A DNA stretch of 58,283 nt, taken from positions 1 to 58,283 of the forward strand of contig WFMW01000069.1 of NCBI GenBank assembly GCA_015488885.1, in the 5' to 3' direction. Below, piece after piece: positions 1-8,700 of this stretch (its first letter is position 1; the number at the start of each line of letters is the position of its first letter). Position numbers and translations under genes: made by a program. This stretch comes from Gammaproteobacteria bacterium. GTDB lineage: Bacteria > Pseudomonadota > Gammaproteobacteria > SZUA-229. Below the pieces are notes generated by a model. It was given only the letters and a program-made list of their open reading frames with translations. It made no database searches and had not been told where the DNA came from.

Positions 1-949
1 CATAGTTACGTCCGTCCTTGAGAACATGCGGCAAGGGTTGATGAATGGGCAGTTCAAACTGGCCGGTATTAACCGACTGTCTGGCAGTCAGGCAGGACAT
101 ATCAAAACTGACTTTGGCAATGATATTCCGGTTAGCCGTAATCAGATTTTCTGCTATGGTACTGCGAACATCGAAGGTAATAATAAAACTATTACCACCA
201 GCAAGACCGGCCAGTGCTGAAAGCTGGCTTGATGTCCATGTTAACTTTGAACCATTAACTACCGGATTCGCAGCTGTTCCCAGTGTTGTTGTGGTAGTTC
301 CGGGAATGTATTCCAGACCTGATGCCTGTAAATCTTCGGTAACAGTCATATTATTCAGCGCTGCCCCGGTTGGGTTCTGTATCTTCAGTCTAACGGTTCC
401 CTGTCCACAAAGTTCACAATAACTGCTGGCAAGATGTGTCACAACCGAACCAGGCTGGCCGGAAGTAAACTGAAAATCATATTCAATGGATGGTGCAATA
501 GAGCTATCCGTAAAATTACCACTATTCTCTGTAACATTAGCAGTGTTATTAATCACTGGACAGGCATCGACAGCCTGCACGGTTGCATCCAGATTCAGGG
601 TAACCGTTTGTCCGGCTGCCAGGGTATTAAAGTGATACTTGTTAGCACCTGGGCCAGCGCCATTCGCTGGTGGTGATGGACTGGTTACGGTATAAACAAG
701 ACTCGTCAAATTAGCAGGAATATCATCAATAATGACATTACTTAGCGTTGTTGAACCGGTATTTTTTACTGACAGGTTATAGCGAACAGAAGCACCTTCT
801 GCCGCAGGTGATGATGATACAGAATCAACAGTTTTAGTTATCTGCAAACCCGCAAGTACATTTGATACCGGCACTAAAAAACAGCAGATAACAAAAAATA
901 TTTTTGTTAGCCATGCACGGGACAGATTGTTTGCAAATGGATAATACAA
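1..949 (-). CDS. Secreted DUF11-type repeat protein, partial (3' end outside window)
   Basis: The minus strand is open from 949 to the window edge (about 316 codons). The frame has no early ATG. I place the start at TTG 947-949, preceded by GGTGAG. The N-terminus (MYYPFANNLSRAW...) leads into a hydrophobic signal segment, roughly residues 15-33, ending in NVLA. What follows is typical of the DUF11/conserved-repeat fold of extracellular proteins: VRYNLSVKNTGSTTLSNV, then DDIPANLTSL, and further on VRLKIQNPTGAALNNMTVTE. A CELC pair lies between the repeats. Function is unknown; surface structure or adhesin is the usual role. It lies downstream of, and on the same strand as, the Agl/Glt-like cluster, so it could be a substrate or partner of it (inference). 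Total length is unknown because the 3' end is cut. Confidence 0.6.
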   Translation of the reverse strand, partial: MYYPFANNLSRAWLTKIFFVICCFLVPVSNVLAGLQITKTVDSVSSSPAAEGASVRYNLSVKNTGSTTLSNVIIDDIPANLTSLVYTVTSPSPPANGAGPGANKYHFNTLAAGQTVTLNLDATVQAVDACPVINNTANVTENSGNFTDSSIAPSIEYDFQFTSGQPGSVVTHLASSYCELCGQGTVRLKIQNPTGAALNNMTVTEDLQASGLEYIPGTTTTTLGTAANPVVNGSKLTWTSSQLSALAGLAGGNSFIITFDVRSTIAENLITANRNIIAKVSFDMSCLTARQSVNTGQFELPIHQPLPHVLKDGRNY

Positions 950-979
950 AGAGATAACTCACCAATTAATTGAATTTCT

Positions 980-1016
980 TATCAGTTTTTTTTGTAAGCG
1001 CAAAAAAAACCTGATA
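980..1016. terminator. AT-rich hairpin between the Agl/Glt-like cluster and the DUF11 gene
   Basis: Arms TATCAGTTTTTTTTG and CAAAAAAAACCTGATA flank a 6-nt loop. The stem is about 15 bp, with one extra base on the right arm. It sits 140 bp after the last gene of the minus-strand cluster and 30 bp before the TTG start of the DUF11 gene. It may end cluster transcription or form a leader structure for the DUF11 gene. It lacks the GC-rich stem of a standard intrinsic terminator, so the call is tentative. Confidence 0.35.
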
Positions 1017-1157
1017 GATAATTTTTATTTACAATTTTATTGGCAGAGCATCCATAGCGGTCGCTATGAGGCCGTACACTCATTTATGCGTAAATTATAG
1101 TAATAAAGTGAGGATTCGCACGTAATGTAACGAAAAATTGACAATTTTGATGAATAA

Positions 1158-2537
1158 TCAACTGGCCGGTAAAAAGTCAATGGGATAGAGAATAGTAATA
1201 GCCGGAACACCTGCCTTGGCACCAAAATTAAAGCGCTTTACTCTGGCCGCAATTTTCCTGTTCAATGCAGGTGCATCCATATCACTGGAATCGACTTTAC
1301 AGAATGATACCTTGCCATTTGGCTGAATTGTCAGCTTAAGAACCATCTTGCCCTGCAGGGTTGGATTCTTACGTAATTCGCGATTATAAATACGATATAA
1401 AGCAGCTTTATAGCGGTCAAAGACAATCTGGATTTCTTCATCGGTACGTGATGGCCCGGGACCCTCACTCAAAGGTCGATCCTCACCGGCAAAATCTGTA
1501 CCAATAGAGCTTTTCACATGTGAAAATTTCACCCCACCCATGCTGTCACCACCATTACCCACATTACGACTTAAAGACGCAGTGTTAATGCCGCCACTGG
1601 ATGACCCGGCATCAGCAGTAACCAGAGAACGTGTAGTTCTTCTGGATTTTCTGCCTTTACCTTTGGCAAGGCGTGCTGTTGAACCCAGCTTTTTATCCGC
1701 TTTATCATCAATCAGGTCAGCAAAATCATCCTTGAATGCAAGCAAACCGGAATGCTGTACTTTTCTGTGTGCAATTTTTGTTTTATCCGGTTTTGGCGAA
1801 GCACTTTTTTTATCTTTTTCAGGTGACTTTTTATGTAGCTTCTTCTCAGGTTTCTTTTCTTTTTTCGGCTCAGTTTTTTTGGGTTGCGGTGGTGGAGGTG
1901 TTTGCTTAATAATCAGCTGTGCCAGACGCTGTGGCACTGCAACCGGTTCTATACGATCTGGCAAAGGTATTTTCCACAGAGGAATTAACACACCGAGCAC
2001 AATGCTAACCAGCAGAACAATAAGCAGAACCTTTCTGAACTGTCTCTCATCATCACCATTATAATTCCAGGGCATGGATATTTCATGGTAAGGAATAGCT
2101 GTCATTTCACGTTCAATGACAAATTCATCCATGAATGCATCTTCACGTTCCTGCAGGCTCAGGCTTTCAGCATTAAGTACATTTATCTGTGCCAGTAAAA
2201 TTTCCCGCTCCTGATCGCGATCATGCTGTAAATCGCGCAATTCATCAACGTCTGTATCATAATTTACAATTAAATTATGTATTCGTTGTTGCTGTGCTTT
2301 TACCTGCTGCGGATCATAATCATCACCCCAGAAAAGGTTTTCACCACCCAGTTTTTCCAGTTTCTCCAACTGCTCACTAATATCACTTAAAACTGCAAAA
2401 CGCTGACGCTTGATAGTTAATTGCTTAAATGTCTCACTATCGCTGCCTTCATTATTCTGGATTTTTTCAAGGCGTTCATAAGCCTCACTAATCTTTCGAT
2501 TAACTTCTTCCTGTTGTTGTAAGATATCGTTAGACAC
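1158..2537 (-). CDS. AgmX/PglI-type TonB-like linker protein
   Basis: 459 aa, last gene of the machine cluster. Residues 1-140 are charged coiled coil (presumably cytoplasmic). One membrane segment lies at about 169-188 (VLLIVLLVSIVLGVLIPLW). A Pro/Lys-rich periplasmic stretch follows (PPPPQPKKTEPKKEKKPEKK), then a Ser/Gly-rich linker, and a C-terminal domain from about 375 (VFDRYKAALYRIYNRELRKN ... MVLKLTIQPNGKVSFCKV). That end is the AgmX/PglI C-terminal, TonB-like domain. In Myxococcus, GltG (PglI) and GltJ (AgmX) carry this domain and couple an AglRQS motor to periplasmic and outer-membrane parts. Here the motor genes lie directly upstream. Coupling of inner-membrane proton flow to the TPR proteins is inferred from this arrangement. 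Confidence 0.8.
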   Translation of the reverse strand: MSNDILQQQEEVNRKISEAYERLEKIQNNEGSDSETFKQLTIKRQRFAVLSDISEQLEKLEKLGGENLFWGDDYDPQQVKAQQQRIHNLIVNYDTDVDELRDLQHDRDQEREILLAQINVLNAESLSLQEREDAFMDEFVIEREMTAIPYHEISMPWNYNGDDERQFRKVLLIVLLVSIVLGVLIPLWKIPLPDRIEPVAVPQRLAQLIIKQTPPPPQPKKTEPKKEKKPEKKLHKKSPEKDKKSASPKPDKTKIAHRKVQHSGLLAFKDDFADLIDDKADKKLGSTARLAKGKGRKSRRTTRSLVTADAGSSSGGINTASLSRNVGNGGDSMGGVKFSHVKSSIGTDFAGEDRPLSEGPGPSRTDEEIQIVFDRYKAALYRIYNRELRKNPTLQGKMVLKLTIQPNGKVSFCKVDSSDMDAPALNRKIAARVKRFNFGAKAGVPAITILYPIDFLPAS

Positions 2538-2596
2538 AGTGATATATGCTTAAAATGGCTCTATTTGTAGTATAGGTTTATATTTTTAAGGGTTGA

Positions 2597-3094
2597 TTAT
2601 TTTTTTGCTTTTTGAATGACAGCCAGGGAAATTTTTCCATAGCCGGCACTGGTACAGCTGGACATAACTTTTTTCATTAACCGAAATGGCACAGTACGGT
2701 CAGCAAGCAGGGTAATTTCTTTCCCCTGCGCAATGGATTTTGTGCTGATACCAATAACTTTTTTACGCTGCAATAGCAGCCTGTCCCTTATCGCCTTAAT
2801 TGTCGAAGCTTTGGAAGCAAGTGCATCCTTTGTACTGATCACCGGTTTTCCCTGCACCAGAATCTGGCTGTCGGTAATCATTACAATCACTGTTTCGCGT
2901 GGTTTTGTCTGAACGATAGAATCAGGCAATTTAATATTTTTTGGCGGTTCCATGACATCACTGGAACCGGAATTAACCAATAGAAAAAATACCAGAATGG
3001 TAAATACATCCATCAATGAAACCAGATTTAACCCACTAGAAGAATTAAGCTTTTTAGCCCGTGACATGCGTTTTATACGCCGGTTATTCATCAT
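2597..3094 (-). CDS. ExbD/TolR-like motor protein (Asp present)
   Basis: 165 aa. A basic N-terminus (MMNNRRIKRMSRAKK) is followed by one membrane segment, about residues 22-42 (NLVSLMDVFTILVFFLLVNS), which carries the conserved ExbD/TolR/MotB-type aspartate at residue 29. The rest is a periplasmic domain. With the TolQ-like protein it should form a proton channel; Asp29 would be the proton carrier. The start codon overlaps the stop of the upstream ExbD gene in an ATGA arrangement, so the two are translationally coupled. It corresponds in type to AglS/AglQ of Myxococcus. Family assignment is firm; pairing with this cluster is inferred from position. Confidence 0.85.
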   Translation of the reverse strand: MMNNRRIKRMSRAKKLNSSSGLNLVSLMDVFTILVFFLLVNSGSSDVMEPPKNIKLPDSIVQTKPRETVIVMITDSQILVQGKPVISTKDALASKASTIKAIRDRLLLQRKKVIGISTKSIAQGKEITLLADRTVPFRLMKKVMSSCTSAGYGKISLAVIQKAKK

Positions 3095-3645
3095 GGCGCG
3101 TCACCAATAGATATATCTGGAAACAGGACTAATTGCTGCAATATATTTTCTGCCTCACCCGCAGCATTTCTCTTACGAATAAAACCTGAACGCACTGCAT
3201 CCATAACAGATATTAACACCCGGTATTCAATATCCGGTTCCATCAGAACAAGGGCATCTGTTTTAGCCGGGTATTTTTTTTTGATTCCAATCAGATAGTC
3301 ATCAAGTTTTTTAAGATCATAATGATTAACAAAACCATCATCCATTGTTTTGGCATTTCTATCCAGTTGATCATCGGTTAATAAAGGTATATGCGCCAGC
3401 ACCTGTTTTCCATTACCCAGATCAATACCGTTTTTTCGAACAATAACTTCAATACTAAGTTGCTGTTTCTGGCTTTTACCGGAACCTGCGCCAGTTGGCA
3501 AATTCAACTCCATAATAGTAATGCGTGAAAATACCGCTGTTATCAGCAGAAAAGGCACCAGAACAACCATCAGGTTAAGAAAAGTGGTTATATTAAGTTC
3601 AGCAGCTTCTTTTGGCTGGCGCCTGTAATGATGCCGTCTAGCCAT
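3091..3645 (-). CDS. ExbD/TolR-like protein with Asn in place of the motor Asp
   Basis: 184 aa from ATG 3645 (MARRHHYRRQ), the better start; an in-frame ATG at 3696 would add 17 residues inside the tolQ-like gene. The membrane segment reads NITTFLNLMVVLVPFLLITA. Aligned with canonical ExbD (NVTPLIDVVLVLL), the proton-carrying Asp is Asn24 here. The periplasmic part contains GSGKSQKQQ and ends VLFPDISIGDAP. The gene overlaps the tolQ-like gene by 8 nt and its downstream ExbD partner by 4 nt. The pair thus looks asymmetric: one subunit with Asp and one without. The Asn subunit may be structural rather than proton-conducting (inference). Confidence 0.8.
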   Translation of the reverse strand: MARRHHYRRQPKEAAELNITTFLNLMVVLVPFLLITAVFSRITIMELNLPTGAGSGKSQKQQLSIEVIVRKNGIDLGNGKQVLAHIPLLTDDQLDRNAKTMDDGFVNHYDLKKLDDYLIGIKKKYPAKTDALVLMEPDIEYRVLISVMDAVRSGFIRKRNAAGEAENILQQLVLFPDISIGDAP

Positions 3646-4315
3646 TATTGACAGCCTTTGCAGCCAGTGATGCCTGACGTTTTGCAAAATCAGCAATCAA
3701 ATTCAAGGTTTTAACCGAAGCCATTTCCAGGCTATCAATAATCTCTACGGTGCGTGAAGACAACATTGCATGGACGATTAACAGAGGTATAGCCGCCATT
3801 AAACCAAATGCCGTGGTATTCATTGCCACAGAAATACTGGCAGAAAGCAGGTCAGCTTTTTCAGCCGGGTCAGCATTTGCAACAGCCGTAAAGGCAGCAA
3901 TCAAACCCATAATAGTACCGAGCAAACCAAGCAGAGTACAGATATTGGCAAACAGGGCAATATAGGGTGTGCGTTTTTCCAGTTGTGGAATAATTTCCAT
4001 CATACTTTCTTCCATAGCGATCTCAATGTCATCACGACGACGCACTGAACCCTGTCGCGACAGCCCCATATCCAGTAATCGTGCTATGGTAGAGTCATCA
4101 CCATTAATCGCATCTCGTGCCTGGTCAAAATCCCCTGCATCCAGCAATGGATGTACTTTTGCCCAGACTTTTTTATTAATGCGCCGAACCCCCGTCAGCT
4201 TCACATATCGCTCGATACATATCGCCGCACCAAAAGCAAACACGATAAGAATCGGGTACATAAAAGCACCGCCGGTCTGAAAAAATTGCACAATTGACTG
4301 GAGTGTATCCATCAT
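3638..4315 (-). CDS. TolQ/ExbB/MotA-like proton channel protein
   Basis: 225 aa, with three membrane segments at about residues 18-38, 118-142 and 160-185. The family signature appears in TM2 (LLGLLGTIMGLIAAF) and TM3 (ISVAMNTTAFGLMAAIPLLI). It matches AglR-type members of the TolQ/ExbB family in length and topology. The two ExbD genes follow immediately, with an 8-nt overlap, giving the complete TolQ-TolR-like motor set. The neighbouring TPR lipoproteins and the AgmX-like protein point to an Agl-Glt-like machine rather than TonB-ExbBD iron uptake or Tol-Pal: no TonB-dependent receptor, TolA, TolB or Pal is nearby. Confidence 0.87.
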   Translation of the reverse strand: MMDTLQSIVQFFQTGGAFMYPILIVFAFGAAICIERYVKLTGVRRINKKVWAKVHPLLDAGDFDQARDAINGDDSTIARLLDMGLSRQGSVRRRDDIEIAMEESMMEIIPQLEKRTPYIALFANICTLLGLLGTIMGLIAAFTAVANADPAEKADLLSASISVAMNTTAFGLMAAIPLLIVHAMLSSRTVEIIDSLEMASVKTLNLIADFAKRQASLAAKAVNNG

Positions 4316-4381
4316 CTTTCCTCATAAATATAAAATCTGTTACAAATAAATGGCTATAAAACAGGGTGGAATTCAAGAATA

Positions 4382-4681
4382 TTATTTTTGATTATTTTTA
4401 TGGCTTAAAGTGTAAAAATTTAGTTGGCGAAGAAAAACATCCTTATCAATGGCTCGGTTATTATCTTCCAGTAAACCGGATCTGAGACTGGTTGCCACAC
4501 CGACTTCAGAGTTCTGCCACGGCACAATATATAAAGACTTTGGTGCCTCCTTGTTACCGATAATTGAAATACCGGATAATTCTTTTATATCCGTATTATT
4601 TTTCGACTTTGCAGCAAATACCGCAAATGACAGTCCAAGACAAAAATATATAACTGCTTTCAGTATAGCTTTAAAATTCAT
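4382..4681 (-). CDS. Small secreted protein of the Agl/Glt-like cluster
   Basis: 99 aa from the Met at 4681 (MNFKAILKAV); an upstream Met at 4696 is possible. The signal peptide runs to about residue 24 (CLGLSFAVFAAKS). The mature part has the conserved-looking stretch ISIIGNKEAPKSLYIVPWQN and a basic tail. I recognise no named domain. Position between the TPR lipoprotein and the TolQ-like gene, all on one strand with short gaps, makes it a likely periplasmic accessory part of the same machine. It is too small to be an outer-membrane barrel. Confidence 0.65.
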   Translation of the reverse strand: MNFKAILKAVIYFCLGLSFAVFAAKSKNNTDIKELSGISIIGNKEAPKSLYIVPWQNSEVGVATSLRSGLLEDNNRAIDKDVFLRQLNFYTLSHKNNQK

Positions 4682-4735
4682 AATTTCACCTGGCAAGTAA
4701 AAATACAGGATAAATATTTACCTTAATCCGTAGGT

Positions 4736-5404
4736 TTATTTATGCAAGCGTTGCTTTAGGTCTGCCACCCAGATGGCAATTTTTTTATCTGGTTTTATAT
4801 CAACATAATCTTCAAACTGTTGTAATGCACAGTCATAATCATGAAGATATAAATCGCATAAAACACCCAGATTACGTTTTGCCGGTAAATAATCCGAATG
4901 CGCATCAATGGCATTTTGATAGGCAACGCGAGCCGCTTTAAAACGCCCTGCCTTTCTATATAGCAGACCGAGTTCATTATTGGCAACAGGATTACCTATT
5001 TCCAGTTTCAATGCTGAAATCAGCATGTTCTCCGCCTGTTTAACATTATTCAGCCGCTCATAGGCAATAGCCAGATTAATGTATGGCGCTGGTAGACGTT
5101 TTTCGCGCGCTATCACAGTATTTAGTAATTTAATCGCCTGTCTGGTATTTTTTGTAGATTTTTCATGTTGTAACAGCAATACCGCCTGATCAAAATCCCT
5201 GCTGACATCAGCAGCAGGAGTAATTCGTTTGACTTGCTTCTTAACCTTTACAGTTTTTGTTTTTGCATTGCTATGTGCTGGTTTCGGCGTTAGTTCAGTA
5301 CAGCCATTGAGTAATAAAACAGTAGCTGTCAGTAACATCAACAATAAAACAGATAAAGCTGCTTTTCTGATTAAATGGCAATTATTGGCAAATTGCTGAT
5401 ACAT
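4736..5404 (-). CDS. TPR lipoprotein (GltE/AglT-like)
   Basis: 222 aa. A long hydrophobic N-terminus leads to the lipobox LLNGC (Cys35), so the mature protein should be lipid-anchored. After a Lys-rich linker, tetratricopeptide repeats fill about residues 65-215 (for example PAPYINLAIAYERLNNVKQA and PVANNELGLLYRKAGRFKAA). Size and form resemble AglT (GltE), the TPR outer-membrane lipoprotein of the Myxococcus gliding complex. The start overlaps the end of the large TPR gene by 1 nt. Role is probably a scaffold on the periplasmic face of the outer membrane. TPR and lipoprotein calls are direct; the GltE equivalence is by analogy. Confidence 0.75.
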   Translation of the reverse strand: MYQQFANNCHLIRKAALSVLLLMLLTATVLLLNGCTELTPKPAHSNAKTKTVKVKKQVKRITPAADVSRDFDQAVLLLQHEKSTKNTRQAIKLLNTVIAREKRLPAPYINLAIAYERLNNVKQAENMLISALKLEIGNPVANNELGLLYRKAGRFKAARVAYQNAIDAHSDYLPAKRNLGVLCDLYLHDYDCALQQFEDYVDIKPDKKIAIWVADLKQRLHK

Positions 5405-8400
5405 TACCGGCCTCCGTTTACCTTTTTAATCACAACCTTGTCAGCGACAGGTTTTAATGGCTGTTTTTTTATAATTGCAGAAGATTTGACCTGAGCCGCT
5501 TTGGCAAGACCTTGTTTGACCAGGCTTAGAGTTGCTGTTTTCTTTAAATCAGAGACTTTCAGTGGTGGCTGAATTGTCGTTAAAAGGCTTGCGTGCTGCT
5601 CGGTTTTACCATAACGTGCCGGCATTAAAACAGCAAGCTTGTGTAAACTTTTATCTATCCATTTATTATAAATACCCTGATCAAGTAGTTTGGTATTTTT
5701 CTCATGAACCGCAATGGCTTTTTCCTCGAAAGGATAGGCCTTGTCTTCAATAGCTGTTTCATATTGCTCCAGTTCTTCATCATTCAGATTTTGCGGACGT
5801 TCTGAATGTGTTAAGGCAATACTGAACTGGTAATATATTTCTGCGATAGTATAGGTTGCTGCTGCAGCAACATCAGCAATCTGATAATTAATCAGACTGG
5901 TATAAACATCGATAGCCTTACGCATCAGGCGTTTCTTTTTTAACAGATTTTTTTTCAGAGGTTTGACAAGCTGCACCCTGTTATAGGCTTTTAATACAGG
6001 TTCAGCAAGCACCAGAGCTGCATTTGCTGCCAGATATTTTGTTCTTAAGGTTCTGTTTTTACCACCCTTAGCATCTGTTTTGACTATCATTTTCAACTGG
6101 TATATATATTTTTTATGCTGTTTTTCGGCAAGGTATATTTCAGCGATTTTGTGTCGTGATTCAATAACGTCTTCAATCGGAAACGGAAAATAATCAACCA
6201 GTTTTTCATAAACACGCAGGGCTTTTTTGCTGGCTTTGGCTTTTTCATATAACAGTGCCGCCTGATTCAGTGCCTCTCTACGCAAGGCATTATTATGCGG
6301 ATTCTCTTTTTCAATACGCTCAAACTCCGTTGCAGACAATATAAATTTACCTTCCTCACGATATATGACGGCAAGCTTCTGAGTTATATCATGCTGTAAT
6401 TTATTTTCCGGAAACAATCTCCTGAAGTTTGTCAATACTACGGCAGCCTTTTTCCACTGTTTCAGATGGATAAGTTCTGCTGCACCGTCATAATCAGCAG
6501 TTGGACGTATTTTTGATGTTGGCGCTACTTTTGCTACACGCAGGAAATTTGTAGCGGCAAGCTGGTGATTTCCCAGTGTCCGGGCCTGCTCACCCTGTTT
6601 ATACACAGAGGCTGCCAGATTCTCGGTTAATGAATGTCTGCTTTTATCTTTTTTCGACGTTAAGGCAATAGTCTGTATATAGGCGAGTTCAGCATCCTTG
6701 TAATTTGCTATATCAAAAGAGGCATGGGCTACAACCAGCCAGGCTGAACGTAGCAGTTTCCTGTCTGCATGGGGGTAATTTCTTATTATTTTACGCCCTG
6801 TTGTGATTGCATCAGGATAATCTTTCAGTGCATACATGTCATCAATCGCAGCAACCAGAACCACGGCGGCGTATTTATGTTGCGGGAAATGTTCGGCAAA
6901 TTTAAGTGAACTGCGAATAATATCTCGCTTGATACCATTGCGCGTGGATTGTTTTGCCTGTTTTAAATATTCACGATAGGCATAAACAGCAGCATAGCCC
7001 GCATCGGCTGCCTTTGCATACTTTTTATAATGATAAGCTGTATTTTCATATTCTTTTGCGGCATTATTATAATCCTTACCTTCCATTAATAATTCAGCAA
7101 ATTGATTATTCAGTCCTGGTGCCTGCTTACTCTGTGGAAACGAATCAAGATATTCGTGATACCATTTTATCGCCTCATGATAGTTTTCAGCACGATGGTT
7201 TCTAAAACGTTTTTGCTGATATAAAGCATGGTAATGATTTGCCAGATCGATGAGATTGGATTTCAGAAAAGCCAGTATCTGCGGGTTTTTTGTAATTTTA
7301 AAATAGGCCCAGTAGTTTGCGTGCAGGCCATAGGTAACAGAAAAGGCTTTTTTTGCATCGACAACAAGTTTCGGAAAGCCGCCTTTTTTATATATCTCAA
7401 TGACCCTGATACCAAAATAAGGTGATTCTTTTGATAATGGATTAAGTTTTATGTAAGCATTATAAGAACCCGCAGCGTCTGAAAAACGACGTTTACTTAG
7501 ATAATATTCGCCCAGATGACTGTAGATACTGGCTTCATAATCACGATGACCATGCGATGAAAAATAATCACCAATTGCGCTGGCCCCGCCCAGATAGGAA
7601 AAACTAAGGCTGATAACACGGTAGGTGTCATCAACACGTTTCTTTTCTATTTTATTTTTTATGTTCTCCAGGTCATAACCGTTTTTGATTTTGTAGTCCA
7701 GCATTCTTATATAATCAGTCAGCGCTTCTTCGTATAACTCCTGTTTGAAAAATGTCCAGCCCTGTTTATACAATGCAAGCTCATAAAATTCTGAACGTAT
7801 ACCTGTTTTTATTACGGCTTGATAGGCATCTTCAGCATCGAGGTATTTCTTTCTGGTGAAAAAATATTCTGCGCGTCTGAACTGAGCCTCATCAATATGG
7901 CGGGAATTAGGGTAGCGTTTAATTAAGCGTTGCAAGGTTTGCATGGCTTTTTCAACCATACCATTCTCTTCATAAGCGCGAGATAACTGATATAATACTT
8001 CATCATTACGTTTAAACAACGGATATTTTTTTAATAGCCCACGGTACAGTTCTATTGCCTGCTCTGCACCCGCAGCCCTGGCATCTTCAGCATTCTGTAC
8101 AGCGATACCATGCAATTTTCCCTGTGTTTTCCTGTGTAATTTGATTTTTGCACCAGCACGTTTTTCAAAAGCCTTTTCTGTTTCGCCGTTTAAATCTGCA
8201 ATCGGTGACGAACCATCATGTCGTCTGCCTGCTATCGATGTATTACGCTGTGTTCTGTTTATTTCTTTAGCCGCAATAAAATCCATTTTTGGCGCATCAA
8301 TACGGGTTTTCTGTACTGCACTGTCAGCAACTGTTTTTTTACTGCCGTCTGGCTTGCCGGTAGTTTTATCATTACTTTCTTTAACTTTGCTGATTGCTCT

Positions 8401-8700
8401 ACCTACAACCGTTTTATTGCTTTGTTGCGAATTATCAATCGTATAATCTTTCTGAATCTTCAGGTCGGCAAGTCGGCGAATGGCCTCTGGCGTCATGGCT
8501 GTTTCAGGTGTTTTACTCAGGAACTGCTGGTAACTCTCCATTGCCTTATCCAGGCTATCATTTATCTTTTCGTCTTTAACCTTAAAATCTACAGCATCAA
8601 GGCTGCCCAGAGTACCACTTGTGCTGGTGGTTTCACATGACACAAGAAGCACTGAAACAGCAATCATTACACCATGTAAAAAATATTTACGGGGGTTCAT
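5404..8700 (-). CDS. Large TPR lipoprotein (GltD/AgmU-like)
   Basis: 1098 aa. The signal peptide ends in the lipobox LLVSC (Cys22). Residues 25-200 are low-complexity and charged. From about 210 on there is a long array of TPR and TPR-like units (YQLSRAYEENGMVEKAMQTL, and AQFRRAEYFFTRKKYLDAED, among others) to about 970, then a Lys-rich C-terminus. It is a very large periplasmic solenoid, comparable in kind to GltD (AgmU). The ATG shares one base with the stop of the upstream gene (TAATG), indicating translational coupling. No catalytic motif is visible; it is presumably a scaffold spanning the periplasm. Confidence 0.75.
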   Translation of the reverse strand: MNPRKYFLHGVMIAVSVLLVSCETTSTSGTLGSLDAVDFKVKDEKINDSLDKAMESYQQFLSKTPETAMTPEAIRRLADLKIQKDYTIDNSQQSNKTVVGRAISKVKESNDKTTGKPDGSKKTVADSAVQKTRIDAPKMDFIAAKEINRTQRNTSIAGRRHDGSSPIADLNGETEKAFEKRAGAKIKLHRKTQGKLHGIAVQNAEDARAAGAEQAIELYRGLLKKYPLFKRNDEVLYQLSRAYEENGMVEKAMQTLQRLIKRYPNSRHIDEAQFRRAEYFFTRKKYLDAEDAYQAVIKTGIRSEFYELALYKQGWTFFKQELYEEALTDYIRMLDYKIKNGYDLENIKNKIEKKRVDDTYRVISLSFSYLGGASAIGDYFSSHGHRDYEASIYSHLGEYYLSKRRFSDAAGSYNAYIKLNPLSKESPYFGIRVIEIYKKGGFPKLVVDAKKAFSVTYGLHANYWAYFKITKNPQILAFLKSNLIDLANHYHALYQQKRFRNHRAENYHEAIKWYHEYLDSFPQSKQAPGLNNQFAELLMEGKDYNNAAKEYENTAYHYKKYAKAADAGYAAVYAYREYLKQAKQSTRNGIKRDIIRSSLKFAEHFPQHKYAAVVLVAAIDDMYALKDYPDAITTGRKIIRNYPHADRKLLRSAWLVVAHASFDIANYKDAELAYIQTIALTSKKDKSRHSLTENLAASVYKQGEQARTLGNHQLAATNFLRVAKVAPTSKIRPTADYDGAAELIHLKQWKKAAVVLTNFRRLFPENKLQHDITQKLAVIYREEGKFILSATEFERIEKENPHNNALRREALNQAALLYEKAKASKKALRVYEKLVDYFPFPIEDVIESRHKIAEIYLAEKQHKKYIYQLKMIVKTDAKGGKNRTLRTKYLAANAALVLAEPVLKAYNRVQLVKPLKKNLLKKKRLMRKAIDVYTSLINYQIADVAAAATYTIAEIYYQFSIALTHSERPQNLNDEELEQYETAIEDKAYPFEEKAIAVHEKNTKLLDQGIYNKWIDKSLHKLAVLMPARYGKTEQHASLLTTIQPPLKVSDLKKTATLSLVKQGLAKAAQVKSSAIIKKQPLKPVADKVVIKKVNGGR

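Noticed and set aside
26-676. Plus-strand open frames at the window start
   Set aside because: The minus strand here encodes a coherent signal peptide plus DUF11 repeats; the plus frames have no recognisable features.
1053-1068. CATAGCG-GT-CGCTATG palindrome as a terminator
   Set aside because: The stem has only a 2-nt loop and no T-run on either strand; it could be an operator but nothing supports it.
1540-2064. 174-codon plus-strand open frame
   Set aside because: It is antisense to the AgmX-like gene; the low-complexity Pro/Lys region of that gene produces the Ser/Phe/Gly-rich shadow.
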